Source of the DNA: Dromiciops gliroides
Lineage: Eukaryota; Chordata; Mammalia; Microbiotheria; Microbiotheriidae
Reading direction: 5' to 3'
Length of the DNA stretch: 64,000 nucleotides
Assembly: GCF_019393635.1 (NCBI RefSeq)
Contig: NC_057862.1
Coordinates: forward strand, 268,474,441-268,538,440
The translations under genes were made by a program, and so were the position numbers. The first letter of the stretch is position 1. Each line of letters starts with the position of its first letter. Of the stretch, positions 11,694 to 25,400 are shown in pieces. The notes beneath the pieces are model-generated. The model ran no database searches, was not told the origin of the DNA, and saw only the letters and a program-made list of their open reading frames with translations.

Positions 11694-14600
11694 CAAATTT
11701 CTTCCTGGCTTATATTTTGATTGTCCTTAGTTTCATCTTGTCATACTATTTTTGGTTCCTTAGAGGAATGCTCTTATAGATTTAGGTTATGATAGCTTCA
11801 GGTTAGAAGAAACAGTGTGATGTAACAGAAAGTATACTGAACTTTTAATCAGATGATTTGAGTTCTAGTAGTATAAATATGGGAAGGCCATTTTAACTCT
11901 ATGAAAATCAGTTTCCTCATTTTCAAAGTCAATAATATTTGTGTTAGCCATACCAAACTCAATCAAGCATTTATTAAGTACTATGTGCTAGGCTTGGTGC
12001 TAAGTCTTAATGCTACAAACACAAAGTGAAATAGCTGCTACCCCCTGTAGGAGCTTTTATCTTTTTAGAAAATACATAAACATATATAAGTAAATACAGA
12101 ATAAATACAAGGAACTTTAGGTAAAGAGAGCATTAGCATTTGCAGGAAAGTGGTAAATTGGCAACGGCTTCACAAAGAAGTTACTGCTTGAGCTAATTCT
12201 TGAAAGAAGTAAGATTCTATGATGCAGAGGGACAGAGTGAGAAAATTCCATAGAAAAATGACTGCAGCCAGAGCACCTTGGGTTAAAATTTTGACTTTGA
12301 TGCTTACTGCCTGTGTAACTTTGGGGAAGTCATTTAATTTCCCTGGGCCTCAGTTCCTCACCTGTAAAATGAGGGAGTTGGATTAAATGACTTTTTAAGT
12401 CCCTTCCTGCTCTAGCTCTAAAAGCAAGGATATGCTTGTCTATGTACCTTTGCAATGGTCTATATTGCAAAGGTACATAGACAAGGAGACAAATCATGTG
12501 TAAGGAACAGCAAGAATGCCAGTTTGTCTAAACAGCAGAGTAAAAAAGGGAAATCTGGAAAGGGAGACTAGATTGTGAAGGGCTTTAATAACCAAATAGG
12601 AATTTATATTTTATCTTAATGGTAATTGGAAACTACTGGAAGGTTCTGAATAAGAGATGGTTGGATGTGAGCTTTAGGAACTGGCCACGTATAGGATTGA
12701 CTGGAGGAAAAGAAAATTGAGGCAGGAAGACCAATTAGGAGACAAGTGCAATGATCCAAGTGAGAGCTGATGAAGATCTGAACTAAGATGGTTTAGTTGT
12801 ATGAATAGTGTAAAGACAGATTGTGAGAAACATTGTGGTGACAGAAATGGCAATATTTTGCAAATGACTACATATGTGGGGTGAAGACAATGAGATGTAA
12901 AGAGCCTAAAAATCCAGAAGACTGGGAGAATGGTGATGTCAACAAAAGAAATAATTTGGGAAAGGTGTAAGTCTGGGGCAGTAGAGGAAAAGATAATGGG
13001 TTTTCTTTTAGACATTTTGAGTTTGGGAGGATTCTCAGCTTACAGAGCTTTAGAAGGCAACACCATTATCCCAGTTCCTGAGGCTTGCAACCTAGGAATC
13101 ATCCTGGGCTTCTCACTCTCACCCCTCATATCCAATCTGTTGCTAAGGCTTGTCAATGTCACCTTTGCACCATCTCTCAAATAATTCTTCTCTCCTTTGA
13201 CCAGCTACCACACTAGTGATGGCCTTCATGCCTGGACTATTGTAATGCCATGCTGCTGCAAGTCTCTGCTCACTCCAATTCTTTGCCTGAAGCATAGGCT
13301 GGACCACCTTTTCAATTAACTCTAGTGGCTCCCTATTGCATTCAGGATCAAATACAAAAGCTCTGTTTGGCATTCAAAGCCCATCATAAAATAGCCCCCT
13401 TATACTTTTCCAGTCTTCTTACATCTTACTCCTTGCCACATACTCCTTTGATCCAAAGACACTAACTTTCTGGTTGTTCGACAAACAAGACATTCCATCT
13501 CTTGGCTCCAAGCATTTCCTCTGGCTGTCTTCCATGTCTGGAACACTCCTTCCTCCAATCCAACTACTGACTTCCCTGGCTTCTTTTAAGTCCTAACTAA
13601 AATCCCTTCTTTTATTAGAAGTCTTTCCCAGCTCCTCTTACAGTGCCTTCCCTCTATTAATAATTTCTTATTTATCCTGTATGTAGCTTGCTTTGTATAT
13701 ATCTGTTTGCATATTGTCTGCCCCATTGGATTGTAAGTTCCTTGAAGGGAGGAAATGTCTTTGAGGGGGGGAGGGGGTTGCAGAGCAGGGCAATGAAGGT
13801 TAAGTGACTTGACCAGCGTCACACTGCTAGTGTCTAGTGTCTGAGGTCAAATTTGAACTCAGGTCCTTCTGAATCCAGGGCCAGTGCTTTATCCACTGTA
13901 CCATCTAGCTGCCCTGAGGGAATGACTTTTGCCTCTTTTTGTATTCCCAGAGCTTACAAAATACATACCTTAAACATAATAAATGTTTACTGGTCAACTG
14001 AATTTTAATTACATAAAATTAAAAAGGTTTTGCATAAATAAAACTAATGCAGTTAAAATTGTATTAGAAGCAGGTAAATGGGGAAAAAATCTTGCCAGCA
14101 AGCTTCTCTGAAAAATGTTTTATTTCTAAGATATTTAGGGAAATAACTCAAATTATAGAGCCATTCCCCAATTAATAAATGGCCAAAGCTGTTTTTAGAG
14201 GAAGAAATCTAAGCTATAAGTGGTCATATGAAAAAATCCTTTAAATCTCTAATAGAGAAATACAAATTAAAACAGCCCTGAAGTTACAGCTCACACCCAT
14301 CAAGTTGGCTACCCCTACTTCCCCACTCAATGAGCCCCATGGCTCTTTATTACCTCCAGAATCAAATATAAAATCCTATATTTGGCTTTTAAGGGTCTTC
14401 ATAACCTGTCTTCTTATACCTCCACATATCTTCCAGAGTACAAACAAGACATTCTGTATTCTAACTCCAGGCATTTTGACTAATCTCCATGCTCTCCCTC
14501 TTCATTTTGTCCCATGACTTCCTTAAAGTCCTACCTTCTACAAGAAGCCTTTCTTAGTCCCTTCTTTTTAGATTATCTCCAACACACACACACACACAAG

Positions 14601-17401
14601 ATAAAAAGTGAAAACTGGACTTATATAAATTGATACAGAGCAAAGTGACCAGAACCAATTTATATAATAACAACAATATTATAAAGGCAAACAACTTTGA
14701 AAGACTTGGAAACTCTGATCAATGCAATGACTAACAACAATCCCAGATGACTCATGCTCTACCTATCTCCAGACAGAGAGATAATATTCTCAGAGTACAC
14801 ATTTATATATATATATATTTTTTGACATGTCTGCTATGGGAATCTGTTTTGCTTGACTATCATATTTGTAACAGAGAAAAGGTAGATTTTCATTTACTGT
14901 AAAAAAAGAAAATTTAATTAACAAATAAAATAAGGGAGTTGAAAAAAATTTCAGGTCTTCTATGTTCAATTCTGTTTTATGACAATTTTAGGTTCTATGG
15001 GAACAAAAGTACAAAAATAGATACTTTGTTAAATATATCTTAATTGACTGATATTCAAATAAAATATCCTGACCCTACGTATATTAAAGACTTAAATAAC
15101 ACATAAAGAGTCTAGGCTCTTTCATTGCTTACCTCTATTACTTACCCTATAATAAAACCGTGGAATAGATTTGTAGAACGCATTTGCATTTTTTCTACCT
15201 CCTTTCCATTCTGTGTAGTATTTTGTAAACAGATCCATTTCTTCATCTTTAAGTTCTTTTTCGCTTTTTTTTGCTGATAACAGAAGAGATAAAGCCACAC
15301 AGACAAATTTAATATGAAAAATATAGTCATTTCTGTTTCATTAATTTTATTAAATAGACTGCTAGAAAAGAATTATTTTGTAGGACAGTACATTTTTAAT
15401 ATGATATTTGGATAGGGGCAGCTAGGTATTGCAGTGGATAAAGCGCCGGCCCTGGATTCAGGAGGACCTGAGTTCAAATTTGGCCTCAGACACTTGACAC
15501 TTACTAGCTGTATGACTCTGGGCAAGTCACTTAACCCTCATAGCCCTGGGGGGAAAAAAAGATATTTGGATAACAAAAGTCCTGGAAATGGCAGCACCTC
15601 CCAGACTCCTAGTCCTTCTTCCAGAGTAGCCCACATAGCTTTCATCTGGGGAAGCAATTTCCATGGCAATTGCCACCAATTGCCATAAACAGGGGAAGCA
15701 AGCCAGCATATCTGAAGCAACAAGACATGGTGAAGGAGAAAAATTAAGCAGTATATGCCAAGCAAGTCAAATCACCACCAACAACCATCAAGAAACTAGG
15801 TGGCTAGATAGAGCTCTGGACCTGGAGTCAAGAAGAGATGAATTCAAATCCAGCTTCAGATACTTTCTAGCTGTGTGACCTTCGGCAAGTCCCTTAATCT
15901 GAGTTTCCTGAAACGTAATATAAAATGGGGATAATAAAAGCCTGTTGTATAATAGGCACTTTTTTTGGGGGGGGGGGGGGTAGGGCAATGAGGGTTAAGT
16001 GACATGCCCAGGGTCACACAGTGTCAAATGTCAAGTATCTGAGGCTGAATTTCAACTCAGGTCCTCCTGAATCCAGGGCCAATGCTTTATCCACTGCACC
16101 ACCTAGCTGCTCCAGGCACTTTTAATAAATGCTTGTTCCCTTCCCTCTCTTCCCTCTTCCCCAGCCGCTAGCATCTTGAACACTATTCCCCCTCAGACCA
16201 GAATGGATATAACTTAGATATATAGATATAGCAAGAAACTTGGGAATAGCAGTGCCCACTAGACCTGGGTCAGGAAGATCCGAGTTCAAATCCAGCCTCA
16301 GACATTTACTAGTTGTGTGAATTGCCCAAGTCACTTAACCTATTTGCCTCAGTTTCCTCATTTGTAAAATAAAGTTAATAATAACACCTATCTCCCAGGG
16401 TTGTTGTGAGGATTCAATGAGATAATAATTGTAAAGCACTTAGCACAGTGCCTGGCACATAGTAAACACTATATAAATATTAGCTATTATTATTAACATT
16501 ATGAGGATAAAAGATAGAGAAGGGCCCTTCTTCCTCATCCAGTGATGAGGAACAACTGTTGACCTACTGCTTCCCACAGTCAGATAAGCACAGGTGCTCT
16601 CGTTCTAGCCCAGTTCTCCTGGCCAGCATCTGGGGAGGCAACTCCTCTGGAGAAGGAGCCAGATATGCCCACTGACTGCCAACCAACTGACATAAACAGA
16701 GCAGATAAGCCAGCCTAGCTAAAGCAGCAAGGCACGTTGAGGGAGAAACAGGAGGTATTCTGTGGCAGGCAAGTCAAACCACTACTGTAAAGAATAAATT
16801 GTGATTTGAGGTTTTTATGACCCCATCTTTTGGTTAGAATTTTTTAAAAAGCCTAGTGCATGCACTGGCCTGAGGTGCTCCACCCACTGATTGTAGCCAT
16901 TGCCATGGCACTGGCAGCTCACTCATCACCACTCAATGAGGCCTACATGGGCCTGGCAAAATTATAATGACTGGAAGCCCAGTGAGGGCAGTCATGTGAC
17001 TGTCAGTCAGGGCTGCCAGCCAATTAGCTTGGGGCTGTGTGTGGACAGCCTGTGGTCTGCTGGGAAGGAGAAGGGAGGAGTTTCGCCATTCTGGCCTGGA
17101 GCTGGAAAAAGACAGGATGCAGCTGTGTGTTCTGCTGAGGTCTGGGCAGAGTGAGTGAGGTTGTATTGTTTCCCTTCCCCCATTCTATTTTTTTTTCCTT
17201 TCCCTTAATTCTACTAATCTTACTTGTGTTTTTAAGTTCGTTATTGTTTGTTTGTTTTTTAATAAAGTATTTAATTTTTTTCCCATTATATGTAAAGATA
17301 GTTCTCAACTTTTGTTTATACAAGCTTTCCAATTCCAGATTTCTCTCCCTCCCTCCCTCCCCTCCCCCCCTCCCCCAGACAGCAGGCAATCCGATATAGG
17401 T

Positions 17402-17470
<69 letters not shown>

Positions 17471-19384
17471 ATATATATGTATATATGTATATATATGTAT
17501 GTGTATATATGTATATATGTATATATACATATATATACACACACACATACATATACACATATTATATATATACACACATAATAACATTAAACATATTTCT
17601 GCATTAGTCATGCTATAAGAGAAAAATCAGTTTGTTGTTAATAGACTCTGTTCTGTTTTTGAAAGAGGCTGTTAATCTCATTTCTTGCCAATATTGTGGC
17701 GATCCAACTAACACTCCCCAATTAAAATTTGGCCCCTACACTACCATCACCCTGACTGCCATCTTCCCCTTAGATTCTAATGGAAACAGCTCAGGACCCT
17801 GAACCCAAGGGCAATATGGCCCTTAATTTACTGTCTTGGGGATGGCACTACCTCCAAGCCTGTGGCCTCAGGCATCATTGTGGGAAGAAACTTGTGATGA
17901 GGCAGCCTGGCAACTGCTTCTGCAGGTGCTATGGTCACAGCTCTTGCCACCATAATCCTTACCACTGTCAGATGGTTCAACATCAGAAACTGATATTATT
18001 TCATCAGTGACAATGATGTTAAAAAAAAGAGGTATTATTATCTGCTTTGCCATTATACTCTAAGAACCATGAGACTTTCTCATCTGACTTCTTGCTGAAA
18101 CTTTCCATATGTATTGGCTTCCCCATTAGAATGTGAGCTCCTTGACTGTCATTTCTGTATCTCCAACACTAAGCACAGTTCTTTGAACATGGTAAGTAAG
18201 CACTTAATGCTTTATTCATTCATTCATGAATGACATAGCATCTCAGTGGTTTACTTTCTTTATTCAAAATATACTGTGATCTCAACAATGTGGTTATTCC
18301 TCCACTGCAAGATTTTTGTCTAGGTCCTATTAATATTATCTAACCAATAAGGCTGTTTCAAGAATCAGATGAGATAATGTATGTAAAACATTTTGCAAAT
18401 ATTAAAGACCTATATAAACATCAGTTATTAATATTAAATATAATCTAGACTTCTCTTCTTCCAATTCATTTTTGGATCTAGCTCACTGTACATCTACATT
18501 ATACAATATCCTATCTCAGAATCTGTACTGTTATACAAACTCCATGATGTCATCCATTTAGTTTTTCATATATTAGTTAATATATGAATAGTTAATATAT
18601 AGTTTCATATATTAAGTTAATCTCTTTTGAGTAATACAAAATATATGTCCAGTACCTGACAGAATCAACAAAACATGCATAAAGTATATAGCAAGGTAAA
18701 AAAAAGGCAAAGTCTGGAAAGATGGGTTTTGGATTCAAATTGTAAAATAACATAAATATCAGAGTCAATAAACATTGATTAAGCACCTACAATGTGCTAG
18801 GCATTGTCCTAGGCACTGGAGATACAAATGTGAGAAAAGAAAGACATCCATGATCTTCAAGGATCATGCACAAGAAAATGCACAAAAAGAAACTGAAAAG
18901 CAAGGGGAGGAAGGTGCTTCCTCCTTAAACAGAGGCTTTGGAGTTCATGGTGATGGAAGTAGAATACCAAATAGAATCTCACAGGATGAGATTTTCCCAA
19001 TAATTCCTGATGCATAGTGGAAGAGACAAAGAAGAGGCGATTGCATTTTGTTTTAATGGCAAAGATATGACACTGAAGTTTCTTAAGGGTTCAAACTGAC
19101 ATGCACTTTAGGAATAGCAATTGGACAAGACATGAAATTGGATGGATTGAATATATGGACCTATTCCGAAATGCAAAGTGATGAACAAGACAGTTCATAT
19201 CAGAGTTGAAAAGGTGGAGAAAAACGAGTTGGACTGCCTTTGGGTAACTGCAGGACTCCTTTGACCCCAAGCTTTCTACAGAAACGACAGTGAGACAAGG
19301 GATATTATAATTTCCAAATATTCAAAATAATTTCATCCAGAGGGCAATTGGTGAGATAGAGTATGGTAGTAAGACCAGAAAGAC

Positions 19385-19416
<32 letters not shown>

Positions 19417-22400
19417 TGTGTGTGTCTCTAATGAGGAATTTCAAAGAAGAAAAAAACCTGGAGTTTTTATCGTCAAAAAAGAGTATGATAGGAAGAAAAG
19501 ATGACTGGTCACGTGGTGAGGGGTAACAGGAAGATAGATGCATTAAATCAATCAATCAATAAACATTTATTAAGCGCTTTCTATATACCAGGCACTACAC
19601 TAACAGCATGAATACTCTGGAGATGCCAGAAGAACCTAAGGAAACCCTCTAGCATGTTGAGTCCCTCAAACCTGTACATTTGTACTTCAGTGGTGGTGGT
19701 AGTGGTAGAAAAAAATAACTAATTTGGGAATTTAATCATTAATAAATTCCAGTGGCTTCCTATTGCCTCTAGTATCAAATATAAAATTATCTGTCACTCA
19801 AGGCCCTTCATAACCTGGTCCCCTCCTACTTTTCCAGTTTTCTTAAAATCTACTCACTTCATCTCCCCCACATACTCAGCAATCCAATGATGTTGGCCTC
19901 CTTGTTGTTCCTGAAACAAGACACTCCCACTCATGACTCCAGTGAATTATTACTAGCTGTCTCCTATGTTTTGAAAACTCTCTCTTCACATCTCTACCTC
20001 TAGTTTCCCTGGCTTCCTTCAAGTTCTAGTTATAAGACGACTCTCCTTATCACACTTAACACTAGTCCCTTCCCTCTAAAATTATCTGCAATTTATTCCG
20101 AATTCCTTTGTAAATAGTTGTCTAGATATTTTCTCCCTCATTAGACTATGAGCGACTTGAGAATAGGGATTGTCTTTGTTTTTCTTTGTATCCCCAGTGC
20201 TTAGCACAGTGCTTTGTATATGTTGTTTGCCTCAGATGTTGTACAGTCATGTCTACCTCTTTATGACCCCATCTGGGGTTTCCTTGGCAAAGATAGTGGA
20301 GTGGTTTGTCATCTCCTTCTCCAGTTCATTTTACAGATGTGAAAACTGAAGCAAACAGGGATAAGTGACTTTCCCAGCATCAAACAGCCTGTAAGTGTCT
20401 GAGGCTGGTGAACTCATGAAGATGAGTCTTCTTGACTCCAGGCAAGGCACTCTATCCACTGTGCCACCTAGCTGACCACATAGTAGGCCCTTAATAAATG
20501 CCTGTTGGACTAACAACTTTGGAAAGAGAAGTCTTAGTAGGAAACTTAAAAGACAGATTATAAGTGATAGAGAAATAAGGAAAGATACGGAAATGGAGGC
20601 ACTGAGTATGGATAGTTTTTTCTAGGACTTTGGCTGTGAATTCTTCCACTGACTGTTGCTGTTTTATGAGGCAATATGGCTCTTAATTTAATGTCTTCCC
20701 ATATATCCCAGGAAAGTCAATGACAAAAAAGAATGGCTCCATATACACTAAAGTATTTATAGCACGACTTTTTTGTAGTAGCAAAAACTGAAAAATAAGA
20801 TTTGCCCATTAATTGGAGAATGGCCATACAAATTGTGGTACTTGTATTATTGTGCTGAAAGAAACAAAGGTGCCTAAAATAGGATTTGATCGTAGGTCTT
20901 CCGTATTCCAAATCTAGCATTTTATCCATTAGCTATGTCAAGTTGGTCATCTGATGATTTTATTCTTTGGAAATGGCAAACCATGAAACAAAGAAAAAAA
21001 TCCAAGTGGCCCTCAAACCTGTACACTTGCCCTTCAGTGGTGATGGTGGCAGAGTGGTAGGGAAAAAAGGCAGAGAGGATACAAAGAATGACATAGTTTT
21101 CAGACTATAATTATTAACATAGCTCTTAGTCATCTAAATGTCAATCAGTAACGGATGTAACACTGGACAAGACTAGTGGGCATATATAGGAAGAAGTGGA
21201 TTATATCTACTTTCACCTTCTTGGTATAAAAAAGGAGTTACAAAGTAACCCCTTGAACCTCCCCAAAGGATCAAGCCAAAAACCACAAAATAATGCCATC
21301 GGACAAAAAGGGGTTACAGCTAAATATGAGGATGTCTCATGGATTGTTCAGAGGCAAAGAGGTAGTTTTACCATTCCAAGCTAGCTAGATGGTGTACTAG
21401 ACCTAAGGGAATCAGGAAGACCTTTATTCACATGATGCCTTACTAGCTTTCCCTGAGCAAGTCATCTCCCTTGCAGAGTTGTTATGAGGATCAAATGAAA
21501 GAACATGCAGAATACTTTGCAAACTTCAAAGCCTTTTATAAATACCATGATTTTGATTGTTTTAAATTTTTATTATTATAATAAAATCTGAAATTCGTCT
21601 AAAGGCAAAACAAAAATAAACCAACTACATGAAACACTTGGTCATCTTCTATTGCAATGCTCCTAATAAGCTTTTGCAATTATTTTCATGATTGTCTTTC
21701 TGTAGCCTGGCCTACATTCCAATATTGCTTAGAGGATGAAGAGAAACACAAATACCTCCCAGTTTTATATCATATCCAGAGATATAAAAATACCTCCCAA
21801 TCATTTCCAAATACACTCCTCTTTCTCATTCCTACCCAGGAAGCCTTATCCTCTAGGAAAAAAAACAGTTAAGCTAAACAAATTCACACAATGACTTCAT
21901 TTTATCTTTCTCCTTCCTTTCACTCTTGAGTGAAAGGAAGGAGAAAGATATTTCTTTTATCTTTTTGGTACTATGAAGTTCAGTTTCATTTTAGTGTTCT
22001 TTTCAATCACATTAATATAACAACTGTGTTTTCATTACTTCACTCTGCATGAGTTGATAGGGACAATAATACGGAGGTGGAAAGGATATTTAGAGGTCAT
22101 TTTAATCTTCAATTCAGCATTTTACAGGTGAGGATATGGGGATCGAGGGAGGCTAAATGACTTGTCACAATGAACATAGTTATTAAATGCCAGAAGTAGG
22201 ATATGAACTCAGATCCTCTGACTTCAGAGCCAATGTTCATTCCACTGCAGAGTATCATCTTTTTGTTTCTCCCAGTTCTTTAATTTTGACATTTCTTATG
22301 GTGTTATTATGCTTTATTACTTTCATGTGCCCCAGCCTATTCAGCCATTCCCTAAGCAAAAGATACCACTTTGCTTCCAGTTCTTTGATATTACAAAAAG

Positions 22401-25400
22401 TGTTGCTATGAATATTTTGGTATATGTGAGACCTGTATTTCCTTTTTGTTATTTTTAACCTCCCTTGGGTACATGCCTTGCCATGGATTCTCTGGGTCAA
22501 TGTGAACAGTTTACTAACTTTTCTCATAAAATTCTATTTTTTTTCCAGAACACTTGAACCATTACTAATGCATCAATGTTTATATTAAAGTGCCTATTGT
22601 TAACGGCTAAAATTCTAGCTAAACTGTCTAAAATATCTAATGAGTGGTCGCCAATAAATTATAAGCTTTAGCAAGAGTTAGACTTTTAAGCATTTATTAA
22701 GGAGAATAAGAATTTGGTAAAGAGAGAGAAAAAGGCCTAGATTCCTATCTATTAAAGGGAGAGCACATTTCTAGCTCCCTTCTCCGCCAGCGTCCAAAAG
22801 AAAGAGGAGCGAGACTGAGCGCCAGTCTCTTCCTTCCTCCTCCCACTAGCCCGCGTCACTTCCTGACTCCTGGTCTTGCCCTCAAAGACCTTCCCTTCAT
22901 GGGCAGAACTCCTCTACAGTAAGTATCCAGCAGGTGGCGTTATTCCAATCGTTACACTATCTTCCAGTACATAAAATACTTTCTTAAAGCACTGAATCCA
23001 AGGTCCAAACATAGTAAACAATGAACAACATAAAAAATAAAATCGACTACATTTTCAACAGCTAGAAAAAGCTGGTTGCTGTGAGAATGACTTCAGAATC
23101 AGCTGCTTTGTATAACATCATTAGCTTGTTGGAGAAAATCCAAAATGAATATTAAATTTAGAAGGAATAAAAATGAGAAGATATAGGAAATTAAGGTAAC
23201 TAATTTAAATGACTACTGACATGGGGGCAGCTGGGTGGAGAAGTGGATAAAGCAATGGCCCTGGATTCAGGAGTAACAGAGTTCAAATCTGGCCTCAGAC
23301 ACTTGACACTTACTAGCTGTGTGACTTTGGGCAAGTCACTTAACCCTCATTGCCCACCAAAACTTAAAAAAAAAAATTTTTTTTAAATGACTACTGACAC
23401 TGAATAGGTGAAATAGATTAACAGATAAAGTGATATAAATTAACAATTTTCTAAGGAAGTTTAAATTATATAAATAATACAAAGATCAAGTGAGCCTAGA
23501 AATTGGCTCAACCAGGAAACACTTAGCCTCTTTGTGAAAAATAATAACAACAACTAACATCTGTATGGTACTATGTGCCAGGCACTACGCTTAGCACTTT
23601 ATTTTCTTATTTGACCCTCAGCACAACCCTGGGAGGTAGTTGCCATTATTACTCCCATTTTACAGATGAAGAAACTGAGGCAAACAAGGCTTAAATGACT
23701 TGACCAGAAATACGAAATATGGGGAAATATCTAGGACTGCATTTGAACTCAGGTCTTCTTGATTCCAGTTCTAGCACCTGGCTGTCAAGCAGAGACATAT
23801 GGATTTGAACCCTGTTGCCAAAGGTAACACTGGTTTAAAAATATGTTTGTAAAAAATTTTACCTGAGAAGATGGCTAAAGATCATGAGTAGTTTCTTTTC
23901 ATAAAACACTCAGAGGTAATAATGCGGTAACAAGTTGACAGAATGTTTGGCAAGAGATGCAACTATGTCAAATAACCCTGAGGATTAGTAGAAGATGCCA
24001 AAGAGATGAAAAGTGAAATGCAAATTAAGATGACTCTGGGTTTCCATCTCCTATTTATCTGATTGTCAAAAGTTGATTAAAAAGTACAATGACAACTGCT
24101 GAAGGGGGTTCTGGGGAAAAGGCACACTAATTCACTATTGATGGAGATGTGAACCGGCCCATGCCATTCTGGAAAGCAACTTGGAACTATGGCCCCAAAA
24201 TCACTAAACTGTATAAGTTATAACACTTTTAATAATAGTCCATACTCCAACGAGGTAAAAAAAGGGGGAAAATACCTATATGTATAACAACTTTTATATC
24301 AACTATTTTGGTGCTATCAAAAGACGGGAAACCACAGGATCAGTTGGAGAATGGCTGAACAAATTATCAAGTATAAACATAATGGAATACTATAGTACTA
24401 TCAGAAATGATGAAAACATTTTCAGAAATTTCTGTTGACTTGCATGAATTAATCCATAGTAAAGTGAGCAAAATGAGGGGAAAAAATTACGTAATAATAA
24501 CATTGTTAAGACAAATAACTCTGAAAGACTCTAATCAAGGCAATGACCAATGATCCTCTCCTTCAATGTTCTTTTTAGTTGATCTTTGTCAAATCCAGGA
24601 TAAAAATAAACTGGAAAAATATTTTTAAAAAAGAGATGAAACACAATATTTTTCAAAATTTCTAAGACTCCACTCTCCACTAGTCAGTCAACTAATATTT
24701 CAAAGCACTTACTATGCTAGGAACTGGGGTATAATGGAAAAGACAACATACAAACAACTATGCACAAAAAAGATCATAAGCAGGATAAATAGGCAGTTAG
24801 TCTAAGAAGGAAGGTACTAAGACTGAAGAGGACTGGAAGCTAGGTGGAGAAGGGAAAGAATTTCAGGCATGAGGAGCAGTGAGTAAAAATACTCAGAGTT
24901 GGAAGATGAAGTGTTATACATAAGAAACATTAGGGGGCGGGGCTGCTAGATTGCGCAGTGGATGAAGCACCAGCCCTGGATTCAGGAGGACCTGAGTTCA
25001 AATGTGACCTCAGACACTTGACACTTACTAGCTGTGTGATCCTGGGTAAGTAAGTCACAACCCCCATTGCCCCACAAAATAAATAAATAAATAAAGAAGA
25101 CCACTGTCACTCGGGGTAGCTACGTGGTGCAGTGGATAAGGCACCGGCCCTGGATTCAGGAGGACCTGAGTTCAAATCCGGCCTCAGACACTTACTAGCT
25201 GTGTGACCCTTGGCAAGTCACTTAACTTATTGGAGGAGGAGGAGGAAGATGACGACCCCTGTCACTGGACTACAGATTACATGAATGGCAAAATGAGTCT
25301 AGAAGACTAGAAAGGCAGGAAGGGGCAAGTTAATAAAGGGCGCTAAGAGGCAAACAGAAAAGTGTATAATTTGATCCTGAATAGTAGGGAGTCCCTAGAG

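Larger units (their letters stand above)
16782..17744 (+). mobile_element. Solo LTR (family 1) with 4-bp target duplication, carrying an L1 tail
   Basis: TGTAAAG...CCCTACA from 16786 to 17740, flanked by CTAC on both sides. Homologous along its length to the LTR at 30806-31338. An antisense L1 3' end (about 17258-17633) lies inside it. LTR without internal region, so a solo LTR formed by recombination. Confidence 0.85.

Noticed and set aside
17024..17611. 195-codon minus-strand frame
   Set aside because: Largely a translation of TA/TG microsatellite and L1 3' UTR; not a gene.
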